A DNA stretch of 64,000 nt from Otatea glauca (GCA_036346275.1 CM070719.1:29344093-29408092); one strand, 5' to 3'; positions 44,881-57,207 are shown, counted from the stretch's first letter. Notes: a model not told the origin generated them from the sequence alone. Translations and numbers: made by a program.

Positions 44881-46205
44881 CATTGCGTTTGAGATGACGA
44901 ACCCACCTAAGAAGTAGATGTCGTCGCTGGTTTTGCACTTGGAGGTGGTGCTGATTTCACATTTGAAGTAGCTTTATTAGCGGAAACTAAATTGACGGAG
45001 TTAGAGGAAGTACCTCATCCTTTGACGTAACTTGGCTTGGTGAGCGCCGGAGGTGGTGTATGCATGCTAGATGAAGTCCTTTGTGCATACTTGGAGTCCT
45101 CCATGACTTGACATTCCACTTTGATAGCTTGATGCACCAACTCCACCATCGTGTTGTGGGGTTGAAACTCGATGATGTGCTTGATCTTGTAGTTCAGTCT
45201 AGACATGAACCGAACAATGGACTATTCTTCAACTTCGTTGATGTTGGCTTGAATCATTGCCTTCTCCATTTCTTTGTAATATTCATCAACAGATTTTGTA
45301 CCTTGTTTCATATTCTGAAGCTTATCAAACAATTCCCGCTTGTAGTGCTTTGGAACGAAACGTGCTCTCATCTTGTACTTGATGCCTTTCCATGTGGACA
45401 CGGGACATTCACTTGCTCATGTCTTCTCATTCTGGACCTGTTCCCACCATTGAAGAGCATAGTCGTCGAACTTGAGGCATGCCATGTGTACCTTCTTCGC
45501 CTCCGAGTAATTGTGCATGCGAAAGATCTTGTCTTCCTTGAGTTCTCAAACGAGATACTCCTCCGAGTCCGAGCTACCTGTGAACTTAGGCATGGTAAAT
45601 TTAAGCTTATCAAACTTCTCCTCAGGGTTGTCGTTACGGTTGCGATGTCAGTAGTCATCATTGCGACGCACGTTGTAGTCATTGTCGGAGTAGTAATCAT
45701 AATACTCATCAGCGTAGTCTCTCGGGGAGCCTCTTCCATGGCCTCCGCCTCCTCGGCCATGACCATGGCCGTGATCATGGTTCCGGGCAATATTGTGCCC
45801 AAGGTTGGAAGGTCGTTGTGCCTTCGTGACCATACGATGACGTGCTTGGGCAGCACGCTCACGTGCCTCGGTAGCTGCATGATCGTGCTCGATTTGATCT
45901 AATCGCCGAAATCTCTCCTCATCGGTCTCATCAATCTCGGGCCATGTGCGTAGTCACCTGCAGCAAAAGATTGACACCACGCAATTGCCGAACAATATCC
46001 TGTACAAGGTCAGTTCGTAAAACTTTCATTTGTTGCCCAAAATCAATTTTGAAATTTTTCATGTTATCATCAACTCATTGGATATCAGAACCCAACACAT
46101 CAAGATCCTTTTGAAGTTCTCGCTGTAGATGATGCTTCAGTGCATCAAACCTACTCTGTGGCACTTGGGCATTAGGATTATCATCGTCATCCTTGTTCAC
46201 ATTGT
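44860..46205 (-). pseudogene. gag: CRM-lineage gag
   Basis: Read on the minus strand: an N-terminal helical part (ERFRRLDQIEHDHA, about 45870-45930), an Arg/Gly/His-rich and Tyr/Asp-rich region (45650-45833), the capsid (KLKFTMPKFTGSSDSEEYL near 45570-45625, YKRELFDKLQNMKQGTKSV near 45300-45350), a linker, and one CCHC knuckle CFKCLGREHR..DCP (about 44850-44895). In-frame stops occur near 45650, 45550, 45410 and 45220. The plus-strand ORF at 45081-45902 is a mirror frame of this gene and not a product. Confidence 0.8.
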
Positions 46206-47286
46206 GACCTGACAAGGTTAGCGATAACAAGAACACAAAATAACAGTTGTATCAAATAGGATGTGGAAACCACTTGATCACTCCCTCACTTACCAACCAG
46301 AGCACTTGTGCTCCCTTCAACTGTTCATAGATCAGCACACTACCTCGGGATCGATAGAGTTGTTTTAGAGAGTTAGTCCAAGCTAATTCCAAATGGCAAG
46401 AGCTGAAACACAGTTGGCTAATATGTGGAGCTTGGAGGGTTAGTTCCTAATCAAAAGAAAACTCAGATATTGCAATGATAAGTAATAACCCAAAGCATGA
46501 ACCACAGTTGAGTTGCTGACCTCAAATTAATTTTTCTTATGAAAAGAAGCAAAAAGGCGGCAACACACGTACTAAGATATTGTGGCTAAATGCACCCAAA
46601 GAGTGAGCAAAAAAATATGAATAAAGTTGCTGAATGCTTGTTGGTGCAATAACCGGAAAGACGCTAGCTAGATTGCAAGAAGGAAAGGGCTACAGATTTG
46701 CACACGATGCAAAGCGTCCGTACTGCGAGATAGCTCTAACAAGTGTATGTGTGATGGTTAAATGGCACTTTGAATAATTTTTTGTACCGTTTTCTATTCT
46801 TTTTCACTTCTTTTCTTTTGCTACCACTACCACCACACGAAACAACAATATACGAGCTTTTGAATTAACGCAGCAAGTACTGAAAACAATTGCAATGAAA
46901 TGATACACGTGCAAAGCCCTAACAATCGTCAATAGCTAGTCTTAAGATTAGGATCAAAGTATAAGAAAATGGCAGATTAAGGTCACAAAGGTATATGGTG
47001 CACAACTTTAGATATAAGTGACGAACAAAGTGCACACAAAATAGCCCTATTTGGTATCACGTTTTTTTTAGTTTTCAAGGATAAGCAACGCAAAGGGAAA
47101 GAAAAAAAATTGGTTAGCGACTAAACTAAGTTCTAATTGAGTTAAAATCTAGCAAAGCACACTGAATTTTCAATTGATAATCTATGGCAACGAAACAAAT
47201 TTTTTTTGTATGGCTATTTTCTGGAATAGGACTCAAATAAAATCTTTGCTACAGATAATCGACGTAACCAAAGCTCTTATACCAAA

Positions 47287-48543
47287 TGATATGGAGGGTT
47301 TGCTCGATCTTCACAGCTTGTCGTGGTTTGATAACTTGACTAGCAAAGTGAGGTCAACAATCTGGTTGAACGGAAAGCCTGGCTCTTGATCCTCTCCAAA
47401 CGAATTGAGGCCAACCAGCTGTGAACAACTGACCTGCACGTCACAGAATTCGCTCGAAAAACAATTGTGATCCTCGTCTACTCGACCACTGGGAAGTAGA
47501 TGCAAAGAATGCGTACACCAGCAAGGGGTGCACAAGTACTCCGGGGGTACGCTCTGCTCCTCTCTCAATTTGCAGGTTGCAAACGAGAACAACAAAGCAT
47601 AGAAGCTATTGTGTTTAATCTGAATAATATAGTCTAAGCCTTAAGCCATGGATTACATGGGTATTTATAACCCCTTGGACGTCCTGCCTAGTATTTGTAC
47701 AGCAATCAAACTCTATCTCTAGTTTCCTAATTAGACTCAACTAAAAAAAGATAAAAAAAATACGTAGATTAACTTTTGCCAGTTTGTTTCAGACATTGCA
47801 GAACAACAATAAGGAATCTATCTTCAAGAGCATACCCATTGCAACGTGCGCGAAAAGAACTTTCAAACAAGTACTTATTTACTTGATTTGGACACCGTAT
47901 AAGAAAGTTATAGCCATTCCAAATTGGATGCTGCTGGATGTGATGAGTTGAATCCGAATTTGGGCTTTCCAAAAGTGCACCATTCAAATATGCACTTTCA
48001 AAATATGCACTTTTCAAATATGCACCTTCCAAAGATGCACTTTCCAAATTTGTACTTTCCAAAGATGCACTTTCCAAATACGCACTTTCCAAAGATGCAC
48101 TTTCCAAATATAAACTTTTCGAATTTAGCAAAAATTCCTTTCTTGTTTTTGGGCTGCTGAATTGCTCTTTTCTATGTGGCACACATCCTAATCCATCTCT
48201 CTGACCCCACGGCTCCCCTTGTGCTTGCACACTCGCCATCATTTTTGAATATAAGTGAAGCTCTGTCTTAGTGTAGATCAGCAAACTCATCTTTCTCGTT
48301 ATATCGTCCTTTCCAGTAGCTCGATATAAATCCCTGAAACCTTCAAACCTAACAAAAGTGTAGGTGCCAAAATTAAATAGCAAGTCATTTTGAACTAATG
48401 GATATTCAGAAAGTAAAACATGCACCTGATCTTGTATAGACTTTGCCCTACCTCTTGTTATAGGACCCGCATACCGATCTTTAAGTTTTGCCTGGTCACT
48501 TTGAGGAATTGGATCAGCAGTGTTTGATGGAGGGTCCTCATCA
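47287..48543 (-). repeat. CRM-element 5' LTR
   Basis: It starts TGATATGG and ends CTCATCA, next to CCATG. It contains the pol-tail frame (47769-48557) with eleven pentapeptide-coding units. The PBS TGGTATAAGAGC (minus strand, 47284 to 47273) differs by one base from the usual initiator-Met site. Confidence 0.92.
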
Positions 48544-48548
48544 CCATG

Positions 48549-49553
48549 TTTATCCAACTAAATTTGTAGTCCTAAAATGACAAGGCTACCCTTATCCAGC
48601 CTTGAAGTTGTCACTTTTCCAGACCTCTTACCTCTTTTTTTGCAAATCTGACCCCTCCACGAATGCATTTGCAGATTTAGCCCCCTCCCTCACCGTGAAA
48701 GGCGCGGTAGGCGATATATGTCCCCTGCCGCGCCTGAGGAGCGCACAAAATGGTGCTGTCGCGCCCAAGTAGCGTGGGAGCCAGCAAGTGCGGCAGCGAG
48801 CGGGTGAGCGTGGGAGGCAGGCTACCACGATTCTGGGAGCTCCGTTGATCTTTTGCGGTAGGAGTGTGGAAGGTGACATGTGTCACCTTTCGGGTCTTCC
48901 GCGGGCAAGAATAAGGCAATATTTGCAATTCGATTTGAAATGGGTCAAATTTGTATAAATTGAGGTAAAGTGGCTAAAAAAGTGGCCAATTCTCCTGCCT
49001 TCCCTTTGCTAAATTAAGATTTGCCAGTTTGTCTTGTACCGGGTTCTCCTGCCTTCCCTTTGCTAAATTAAGATTTACAAGTTTTGTCTTGTACCGGGTT
49101 CTCTAATAAATATCGCTGATTTTAAGATCTCAGAGTCTGAGGTGTGGTCCAGCAAAAAATGATGAGATATTGAATCCTCATTAATTATTGAAACTCTGAG
49201 ACAGAGATCTCAGGCTGCTAGCTCCACCGAGATAATTGTTCAGTGGATCGGAGTAAGTGATTCTTGGATTACTGCAAAAAAAGCTGGGAACTCAGTTTCT
49301 TTTGATGAATGTGATGCTATTACGATTTTTTTTATTTTGAAACAATGGATGATATTACAATTTCATCATGGAGGTATTTTGAAAGCTTGGAAGAGGATAG
49401 CAATGCTAGATCTATCGGCCCGTCTATTTGTCAGAACTCAACTGTTTGATCATGAACTTCATTTACACCGAATCCAATGCAGCATGAGCTCTCTATTTGC
49501 TATTTTCTGGAGTGGTAACACGAGAACTAATTCAGCTCTGGAGACTCGATAGT
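48549..49553. other. unassigned intergenic DNA with a 54-bp tandem duplication
   Basis: 48640-48890 is GC-rich and resembles in style (GCAGATTTAGCCC) the Mutator-like element at 52875, but no terminal repeats were found. 48990-49043 and 49044-49098 are a tandem duplication starting TTCTCCTGCCTTCCC. The rest to 49553 is AT-rich without a supported gene. Confidence 0.55.
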
Positions 49554-49565
49554 ACTCCAGTAGTT

Positions 49566-50360
49566 TTTTTTGAAAGCAGGTTAACCTACCTTTTATTGGA
49601 AGCTAGTAACGAGCTCAACAAGGTTTAAAACAAAACAAAACAAGAGACCAGCTAGCTGGGAACATCAGCTTATAATGGCGATTTCCACAACCTACCGGCT
49701 ATGAAGAACCAACAGTCTTTTAACTACCAGAGCAAAGCCTGACCAAAAACTACTCCTAGCCTCGCGAGTGTGATTTTCTAGAACCACGAGTTTTTTTTGT
49801 AAAACATGCAACGGAAGGATCTAAATGTATTTTTTTAATTTTTGAAGGAGTTTTTTGCGAAGGAGCAAGTAGGTACTCGAACGTAATTTCTTTTAGAATT
49901 TCTAGAGAGATCTAAACTTAATTTCAGAATTTTTGAAAGAATTGTTTTTGCAAAAGAGTCGGTAAGAGAACTAAACATAATTTCCAAAACACACGAGGGC
50001 CTCTCCGCGAATTAATGACGTGCCGTCACACCCCAGCGGTAGCCATTCGGCTATGAAATCCCAAAATGAATGGGGTGCTCTGATCCAATCCAGAGCCGCC
50101 CTCATGCAACCCCGAACAAAACGAGCAAAAATACAAGTGAAGAATATGGTCAGATGATTCAATTTGCCCACAAAGAATGCAGTATTCATTCCCTTTCCAA
50201 TTCATTTGCTCCCCTGATTGTATCTTCTTTTGAAAAGCTTGCCATAAAAAGATCTTAACTTGCAACGGGATTTTGCTTTTCCATAATTTATCCATCCTCT
50301 TGTTCACAGCACCCCTAATTGCCATCCTTCTATATAATGATATTACACTATGTATGCCTG
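49566..50360 (-). mobile_element. 5'-truncated LINE (L1-type) insertion
   Basis: It is flanked by a perfect 12-bp duplication ACTCCAGTAGTT (49554-49565 and 50361-50372). The left flank is followed by a T-run, which is the poly(A) tail of a minus-strand insertion. The 5' part (50026-50325) codes the zinc-binding end of a LINE reverse transcriptase (LWKSKIPLQVKIFLWQAF, CILCGQIESSDHILHL), with a frameshift into HSFWDFIAEWLPLGCDG. 49575-49970 is 3' untranslated sequence. It cannot move. Confidence 0.9.
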
Positions 50361-50372
50361 ACTCCAGTAGTT

Positions 50373-50689
50373 AATATATTCTTTCCTTAAAGAAAAGCAG
50401 ACCTGAGAGGCGGCAAAGTCAGTCTAGTAACAGCTGCAATGCTAGCTAGCTTCTTCTTGGTACCCATCATTGTTTCAAGATAGTCCTTTGCACACTTAAT
50501 TCCATTACTTTTCTGACTATATGGCCAAACAATCTCGCTCAACCAGCAACATGATTTGTGTCTAATCATCTAACACTCCAAGAGAGATTATGATAATACC
50601 ATAATTTGGAAATACACATGCATGGATACAAATAAGAAATAGTTAAAGATCAAGATCGATATACAGATAGGGGAAATTGCTAGCAGGCC
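50373..50689. other. unassigned intergenic DNA
   Basis: No gene, terminal repeat or RNA recognised. It may be host DNA between the LINE and the hAT-like element. Confidence 0.5.
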
Positions 50690-51621
50690 CAGGGTTTGTA
50701 AAACCGTCGAAAATCAGTCGATTTTTGCAAAAACCGACTGTATCGAGCTAGTTCGTAATTTAAAACCGCTCGGTAAACCGTGGAGTTTAAATGCAAATTT
50801 AAATTTTTAAAAAAAAATAGAAAAAAGTTGTAAAATTTTTGTGTGTCATGAGGAAATGCTAATGATGCTATAAAATTTTTAGATGATTATTAGACTTGTG
50901 TATTTTAAAAAAATTCTGACAGTGATACTGTCAGAATATATGATCTTTAGTTTTTGATTTTCTAGGGGCATAAAATGAAGTCTAATATTTCTTAATTTTT
51001 TTACGCGATGTTATAACGTAGTTATAATGATGTTGTAAAATTTTCGGATGATGATCAGATATGTGTATTTTTCAAAAAATTTGAAAAGTGCAACTATCAT
51101 GGTATATGCTCTTCTGTTTTTGATTTTACATGGGCACTAAATGAAGCCTAATATTTCTGAAAATTTTAGTACATGATCCTTTGGCACTAGTTAAGGTTAA
51201 CTTAAAATTTCAGAATATTATAAATCTTTTAAATATTTATAAAAATCTGACAGTGTCTTTGTTCCTTTTCATTAATTGCTATTTTGGATTTTTTAGAAGC
51301 AATAAATGATTTCAAAAATTGTTTAAATTTCTCTAATGTGTTTTATAGATTAATTGGGATTTTTTAAATTTTCCTTTGGTGTGCTGAAAATCAAAAATTG
51401 CTCGAAAAATCTATGAAAATCGCTCAAAAATCAAAGAAAACTTATCAAAAATCGGTAAGATCACTCGATTTTTGTTTTTTTCTACCATTGTTTGATCGCC
51501 AAGTTCAAAAAAAAATTTGAATTCAAACTTCTTCGGTTTCTACCGATTTTCACTTGGTTTTTACCGATTTTCGAAAAAACGGTTTTACCGATTATTTTTA
51601 AAAAAGGTTTTTTAAACCCTG
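50690..51621. mobile_element. hAT-like non-autonomous element, 932 bp
   Basis: The ends are CAGGGTTTG and AAACCCTG with imperfect longer inverted sequence (AAACCG words on both sides). The 8-bp flanks are AGCAGGCC (50682-50689) and AGCAAGCC (51622-51629), seven of eight identical. The interior is AT-rich with a diverged internal repeat (ATGATGATCAGATATG-like words). There is no transposase. Confidence 0.75.
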
Positions 51622-51629
51622 AGCAAGCC

Positions 51630-52865
51630 TATTTTTCTTTGTTCGCATGTGTCGTACACTTTTACTAGTACTATTGTTCGTCAATATGCATATTCCGACA
51701 TATCATTGTCTAGTTATTACTTCCAAAGATGGCAAAGTGATAATTACTTGCAGCCATCCGGACTATACAGCGATGGGAATTAATTAATGGCCTCTCAGTT
51801 TGTTGGATATATCTTCCGAAAATCTGAATGAAAGCCACCAATAGATAGAGATCTATGAGAAATTTTGGGTTCCTGTTTAAAGAAAAGAACTATAAGTTTT
51901 GAATTTTTTAGGGCTATAAGTAGGTTTTGAATTTTGATAAGCTGCCAGGCTAGCAGAACAGCTGAACTAGCTAGGGCGCGAGTTTAAGGGGCGGTTTGTT
52001 TTTGCTTTGGATTCTCGAAAATTTGATACTAGATCGTGGTTGTAGATAAGCTGATTTTTCAAAAACTGAAATTCAAAAGCACATATAAAGTGGATTGTGA
52101 ATTTTAGTGTATATAGGTGGGCTGTTTGTTTTTTATTATGCTTTTAGGGTCAGAATCTAAAATAAAAAACAAAAACAAATAAGCCCTAAAGCAATCGAGG
52201 TTAGCTTAAATAAGAAGGTATAGTCTGAAATCAGTGCAGTCTTAACTCTAATATGAGATGCTTTGGAAATCACTTTAATTTGTCCATTTTAAAATTCCTA
52301 CTAACCTACCCCGCAGCGTTTCCGGAGGACAGACTGTCCACGTGAGGCTTGTTTGTGTCTCAAGTCACAAGCATATAAATTAGTCATATATATCCTGATC
52401 GCTATGTACATAGCACATCGTGACAGCTTGAATGCATGTCGAATCAATTACTTCGTTAGTAAAACTACATGTACGATAAGTGGACAACTTTTTAAGTTTT
52501 AATTATTTTTCCCACAGGACTCTAATCGAAAAGCATGGTAAGGAAAAACTGTACAGCAGACAGACCAATCTAATAATGAGACTTGCAGAGCACCAAAGTG
52601 GCCATGTCCCATGTGCACTGGTATTCTTTTGTGCCCACACGAATTTTTTAGAATTTTTTACTGTACTAACAGTATAAATTTGTTTTTTTTTTCGAAAATG
52701 GATGTGGCAGTTAGCTTGAGATGACTAAAACGAGGTGGAACCCACATCTCTGTAGTAAACTGAGTCCACTATTCTCCCAATTTACCTCAATTTGTATTTG
52801 GTACTTAAAGTACGTGACAGATAAGTCTTCAAAGGTACAGATTATTTTTTCCCGTTCAGGCCAGT
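51630..52865. other. unassigned intergenic DNA
   Basis: AT-rich sequence with no ORF, repeat or RNA I can support. The short ORF at 52480-52677 has no recognisable domain. Confidence 0.5.
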
Positions 52866-52874
52866 CCCAAACCA

Positions 52875-53943
52875 GAATTTTTTTTTAATATTTATTTTTA
52901 TTCTTTTTTTCGGAACTATACGTCCGGATGAAAAAATTGCAGATTTGCCCTCCAGTCGCCCGTGTATGGGGCGATCACCCCCATACACGGGCGATAGCTC
53001 CCCTCCAAACGGTTGTTGGCGACAAATATTAACGGCAGCGCGCGGTGGGCCCCCCTGTGGCCCGAGACAGGGGCGATCGCCTGAGGCAGGGGCGACAGGG
53101 GGTTGCAGCCGAAATTTTTTTTTAGTATTTTCTGTAATTACTATATCACTTTTTAATATGAACCCAATAACTTTTGTTAGGAGTGTCCAAATGAAATGAA
53201 ACTTGTTTCTAAATTTAAATTTTGGAATGAGGAATTAGATTGTAAAATAAAAATCTATGTGTTGTTTGCAGAAAAATAATTTTGAATCAAAGATGGCTAG
53301 TTTAAACCCTTTATAGCATTCATTGTTCAAGTAGTTAGAATAATGTCTAAAGGACCTCAAAACTTGACAGAATCAATTTTGTTGCATTTTTGGGCTTGCA
53401 TAGGTTACAATTATGTAAAAATATTTAGATGTCACTTTAGGCTGCACTATTTTATTGTTGTCCGAACGTTCAATCGGTAAAATATCAAAATGGTCGTATC
53501 TTTCGCAAACGAGGGTCAAACTCGATGAAATCAAATCTGATGAACTTAAAATGCTATAACCTATCTTGATAGACAAAAATAACATCATTTGGGACAACTG
53601 GAGCAGTAGGACATATACGAGCCCTCCGGACAGTGAGCATACACTTGAAGGGCGACTTCCCCGGTGGCTTTTTTTTTCTGCCTCGGCTGGCTTCTCCACT
53701 CGCCCGGGCGACTGGCTTTATAGCCCCTGTCGCCTCGCTCGGCGACGCCTGTCTCGACCGGCTGGGGCCCACCGTGCCGCCGTTATCGGCCGTCGCCAAC
53801 GACCGTTTGGAGGGGAGCTATCGCCTATGTATGGGGCGATCGCCCCATACACGGGCGACCGGAGGGCAATTCTACAATTTTTTCATCCGGACGCATAGTT
53901 CTGAAAAAAAGAATAAAAATAAATATTAAAGAAAAAAAATTTC
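52875..53943. mobile_element. Mutator-like non-autonomous element with long TIRs, 1069 bp
   Basis: It is flanked by the perfect 9-bp duplication CCCAAACCA (52866-52874 and 53944-53952), the TSD length of Mutator-like elements. The inverted repeats extend over 230 bp or more: a T-rich outer part, then GGATGAAAAAATTG, then a GC-rich inner part with CGCCCGTGTATGGGGCGAT. The middle (about 53130-53600) is AT-rich and non-coding. The ORFs at 53554-53929 lie in the TIR and are compositional. Confidence 0.9.
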
Positions 53944-53952
53944 CCCAAACCA

Positions 53953-55270
53953 TGTAGGCATGTAGCACGGTCCAAAAACAACAGCTTGGGCCCCGAGTGG
54001 ATAGCGCAGAAAGGATCGAACCATGGAATGGATAGCTCAGTTAAACATCTATATCTATGTGACCACCAAACAGTACATGTATCTCCATGAGTACTATATA
54101 TGATTCCGAAATTCCGATACCGCTACGGATTTTTCGAATAACATATATATATGACGCTACAGCAGGTTCATACTTCGGCTATTTAGCTACAACCTGAACT
54201 AGGATTGTAAAGTAAAGGTAAAGATCAGGCCAGCCGAGCTTTTCTTTACATACTCTCATATAATCTGTCTAAATATCTTCCTTACTATACTTATTCTTTT
54301 ATATATTTGCTAACAATTGTTAAACAACTAGGTATTATTTATGTTTTAGATTTGAAAATTAAGCTAATTTCCAAAATGATTAAACACAACAGGTAAGATA
54401 AAAGACACCACACATTTCTGTAAAGTAGATCGATTCACAGAGGAAGAATAGGAAAATTCTTACGATAGGCTTGATGACGAAAAGGAAGCAGCGCAGTAAC
54501 GACCGGCCGTAGAGGAAGTAGTCGACGTCGTGGATCGCAAGATGAAGAGCTCAAGCGGTCGCGCAGTTGCGCTGCCCAGAAATCTTATTGCCGCCCCGTG
54601 TAGGTTCTCTCAGCGGCAACGGTTCGAAGATCCCGCTCTCCTTGCCTCGTGGTGCACGCCAAGAGGAAGGTCGGTGAAGAACAAGCGCAGCACAAAAACG
54701 CAACACAGATCACCGTAGATGAACACGAGTATCAGAGCCAAAAATCAACAGACCCCTATCTGTCTGGACGTCTCCAGATTCTATAGCCTCACACCAGTAA
54801 CGGTCACCATTAAATGCTAGTAACTGCAGGTCATTCAATTGACAGTTTCTATTAGAAACTGACGCCATTATCATGGCTGTTTCAATTCTCAGTAGATGAC
54901 CCAATTAATTCATTAATAATAGAGAGAAACCGAAAATTTAAAAAGGGTTTAAACGTACCAGGAATTTAATCCACGGCACGGCGACTCGCGAAGTCACAAG
55001 TCACGCGGGAAAAACACGCGGAAATACGCGGTAATTCGCGAAATACGCGCGCGCGTGCGACTTTAGCCAGCTCCTCACCCTCCATATATCTCATTACAAG
55101 ATATGGTGGGAGCTCTCCCTTTTAAATTGGTATTCTCTCCTCTCAACTAGCAATATGGTACTATTATTTGTAGCTTTGGCATTAGAGATAAATAGACCAC
55201 TTGAGCCTCATTTCTAACAACAATTCCCGCGGCAATAGGAGAGGTGTCTTCCGATTTTATAAATTTCTCT
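53953..55270. other. unassigned intergenic DNA, one GC-rich stretch
   Basis: Mostly AT-rich. 54470-54720 is GC-richer and could be a fragment of an older transposon or gene, but I recognise no domain. 54975-55060 is rich in CGCG words and resembles the flank within the CACTA element near 13450 (AAGTCACAAGTCAC in both). Confidence 0.45.
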
Positions 55271-56198
55271 AGCCTATCGTTCTTCAATCTGGTTCTCTCC
55301 TCCTCCAACACGGCCGCACGCACACACGGCCAAGAATTAAAATCTCGGACGTGAGAACGAAATCTGGGTGAGATTTATAAATTTCAGACGAACTACAAAA
55401 ACAAAAATTCAAATTCGGATTTTTTTTTCTACCGAGAAAACCGAGATCTCGGTGAGATTGCGAGATTTGCCGAGATCTCGGCAAAATTGCACCGAACGAA
55501 AAATAGTTCAAACGACTTCGAACAATTTTGAAATTGTTTTTGGAGGTTCCTAACACATCATTGATATTCCCATAAAAATTTCAGATGATTATCAAACATG
55601 AAGAATTATTAAAACTTCGAACATTACAACTGTCCAAATAAAACGTTGACTGGCAAGTTTGAACCGAATGAAAAATGAAGCAAACCATGTTAGAAAATTT
55701 TGAACTTTTTTTGCATGGTTATGATGCATCACTAATGTTCCCATAAAGTTTTTAGATGATGATCAAGCATCATGAATTTTTAAAAATTCGAACAGTGCTA
55801 CTGTCGTGATAAAAGTCATACTGGCAAACTTCAACCAAATGAAAAATGATACAAACCACGTTAGAAAATTTTGAAATTTTTTTATAGATGTTGCTGATGT
55901 ATCATTAATGTTTATATAAAATTTTCATATGATGATCAAGCATAAAGAAGTTCCAAAAATTCTAACAGTACAACATCATGATAAAAGCGTGATCATCAAT
56001 ACATAGATTTGCTTTAATAGTAAAAAAAGGTTTAAAAATTTTGTAGAAGGGTTATAATGAAATTCTTAAGATCTCATAAAAATTTTGAATCATGATCACA
56101 CTCCAGTGAATTTATAAAACTCTTACAAGTGTGGTGTACCAATTTTGTTCTTTCTGTTTTTTATTTTTGAAATATAACAAATGAAGTTCAATGCATAC
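55271..56198. repeat. degenerate repeat with roughly 175-bp internal period
   Basis: Related segments containing CCCATAAA..TTTT.AGATGAT.ATCAA recur near 55570, 55740 and 55915. The composition and words resemble the hAT-like element at 50690. It is cut on the right by the Tat-2 LTR at 56199, whose 5-bp left flank is CATAC. Confidence 0.55.
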
Positions 56199-56842
56199 TG
56201 TTGACGTCAAAAACTTGAAGTAGGGTTTCTGACAACAGCACACCAGACGAACACCTGGTTCAGAGCATGCGAGTCGATTTGAACTGTAATCGACAAAGTA
56301 AACTATGAACTTTATTTAAAGCTGATCGTGAGGATCAATCGGCTTAGATTCAGTCAGCCCAAAGCCGATTAAATCGAGACAAAAAGGCAAGCCCAACTAG
56401 TCAATTAAGGCTAATCGGAGGATAAAGGTAGATCGATTCTGAAGAAGGCAATGTGCAGCAAAATCAGAATAAATCGAACCTGGGCGTAATTGATGAAGAC
56501 CAACAATCAGCGATACGCAACTTTATTGATTAAGATCGAATTACAAGAAGACTAAATTACACGAACTACTTCTAGTCGACAGGAAAAATAGAATAATGTA
56601 AATTTGTGGATTTGATTGTGTTCTTTTTCTGCAGCTCGCCTTTGTCCGCCTTTTATACCCGCCGGTCGATAAGGTCCTAGTACAACACGTTTTGGGAGTA
56701 GTATCTGTATCGGTCTCTATTTTGAGGGCGACTTCCTTAACGATCTGTCTTGTTTCCAAATATCTTGATCCGTTATCCTAATCGTATCTTACTGTTTTTG
56801 GACTGCCGATTTAACCATACTTGCCAAATTTTGTAGCAAACA
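56199..56842 (-). repeat. Tat-2 3' LTR
   Basis: The left end is TGTTGACGTC. The right end is taken as AAACA at 56842 because it mirrors TGTT and is followed by a pyrimidine-rich stretch (minus-strand PPT-like AAAAAATAGTGGGCATA). The minus-strand promoter GGGTATAAAAGG lies at about 56649-56660. The right end is inferred and could be off. Confidence 0.55.
56650..56658 (-). promoter_or_regulatory. TATA box of the Tat-2 LTR
   Basis: The minus strand reads GGGTATAAAAGGCGG, a good plant TATA context. It lies about 190 bp after the inferred LTR start, as expected for U3. Confidence 0.65.
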
Positions 56843-57040
56843 TATGCCCACTATTTTTTAGAGATGACTTGTTATATTTCAAAAATCGTAATCATTGGCT
56901 TTTGTTCCATCGGCTAACTGATAACCCTCATATGGTAACTGCCGCTATAATTGCGCCGTAATTCCCTGACACGCGCTAGTGCTTTTTAATTGTTCGTGTC
57001 CTTTGAGATCCATTTCCCGCCGCTTCAAATTTTCATCGTG

Positions 57041-57050
57041 CTACAAATAT
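57041..57050 (+). promoter_or_regulatory. TATA-like element of the Tat-2 antisense gene
   Basis: CTACAAATAT takes the place of CTATAAATAT in Tat-1 (11991), and the following leader is conserved between the two copies. The conservation supports a promoter driving the plus-strand gene. Confidence 0.45.
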
Positions 57051-57207
57051 ACGGCCCCCACACAGTCATTTTCACGCGCGCAAGCTCTCGAGTTGTCTCC
57101 AAACGGCTTCTTGTCCCTTCGGAGTTCACCATCTTCTGTTTTCGATCAGCTTCTTGCCAAGATCGCCTGAATAGATCCTTCTCAGGTATTCATTTCAATT
57201 CCAAATA

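Larger units (their letters stand above)
41731..48543 (-). mobile_element. full-length CRM-lineage Ty3/gypsy element, 6.8 kb, internally deleted
   Basis: LTRs at 41731-42990 and 47287-48543 start TGATATGG on the plus strand and are flanked by the perfect 5-bp duplication CCATG (41726-41730 and 48544-48548). A PBS-like site lies at 47273-47284 and a PPT at about 42991-43010. Gag, protease, a partial RT and the integrase C-terminus are on the minus strand. The protein motifs (RYHHPIPRLDD, MPFGLTNAPSTFM, NDNAYKIELLGDDY, FNVADLSPF) are those of the CRM clade. RNase H and the integrase core are missing. 46210-47270 is leader with no gene. Confidence 0.93.

Noticed and set aside
45368..45880. Minus-strand ORF of 170 codons in the CRM gag region
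   Set aside because: It is in a different frame from the gag motifs (CCHC knuckle, capsid) and looks like a shadow of the Arg/Gly/Tyr-rich coding region.
45081..45902. Long plus-strand ORF of 273 codons
   Set aside because: It is the mirror of the CRM gag on the minus strand, whose capsid and CCHC knuckle are recognisable. The plus-strand product is hydrophobic low-complexity with no domain.
53554..53929. Overlapping ORFs of about 100 codons on both strands
   Set aside because: They fall in the long GC-rich TIR of the Mutator-like element, and the left TIR gives matching frames in mirror image.
54480..54720. Possible exon of a host gene in a GC-rich stretch
   Set aside because: No domain, no splice-site pattern and no conserved counterpart in the window. 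It was left as unassigned.
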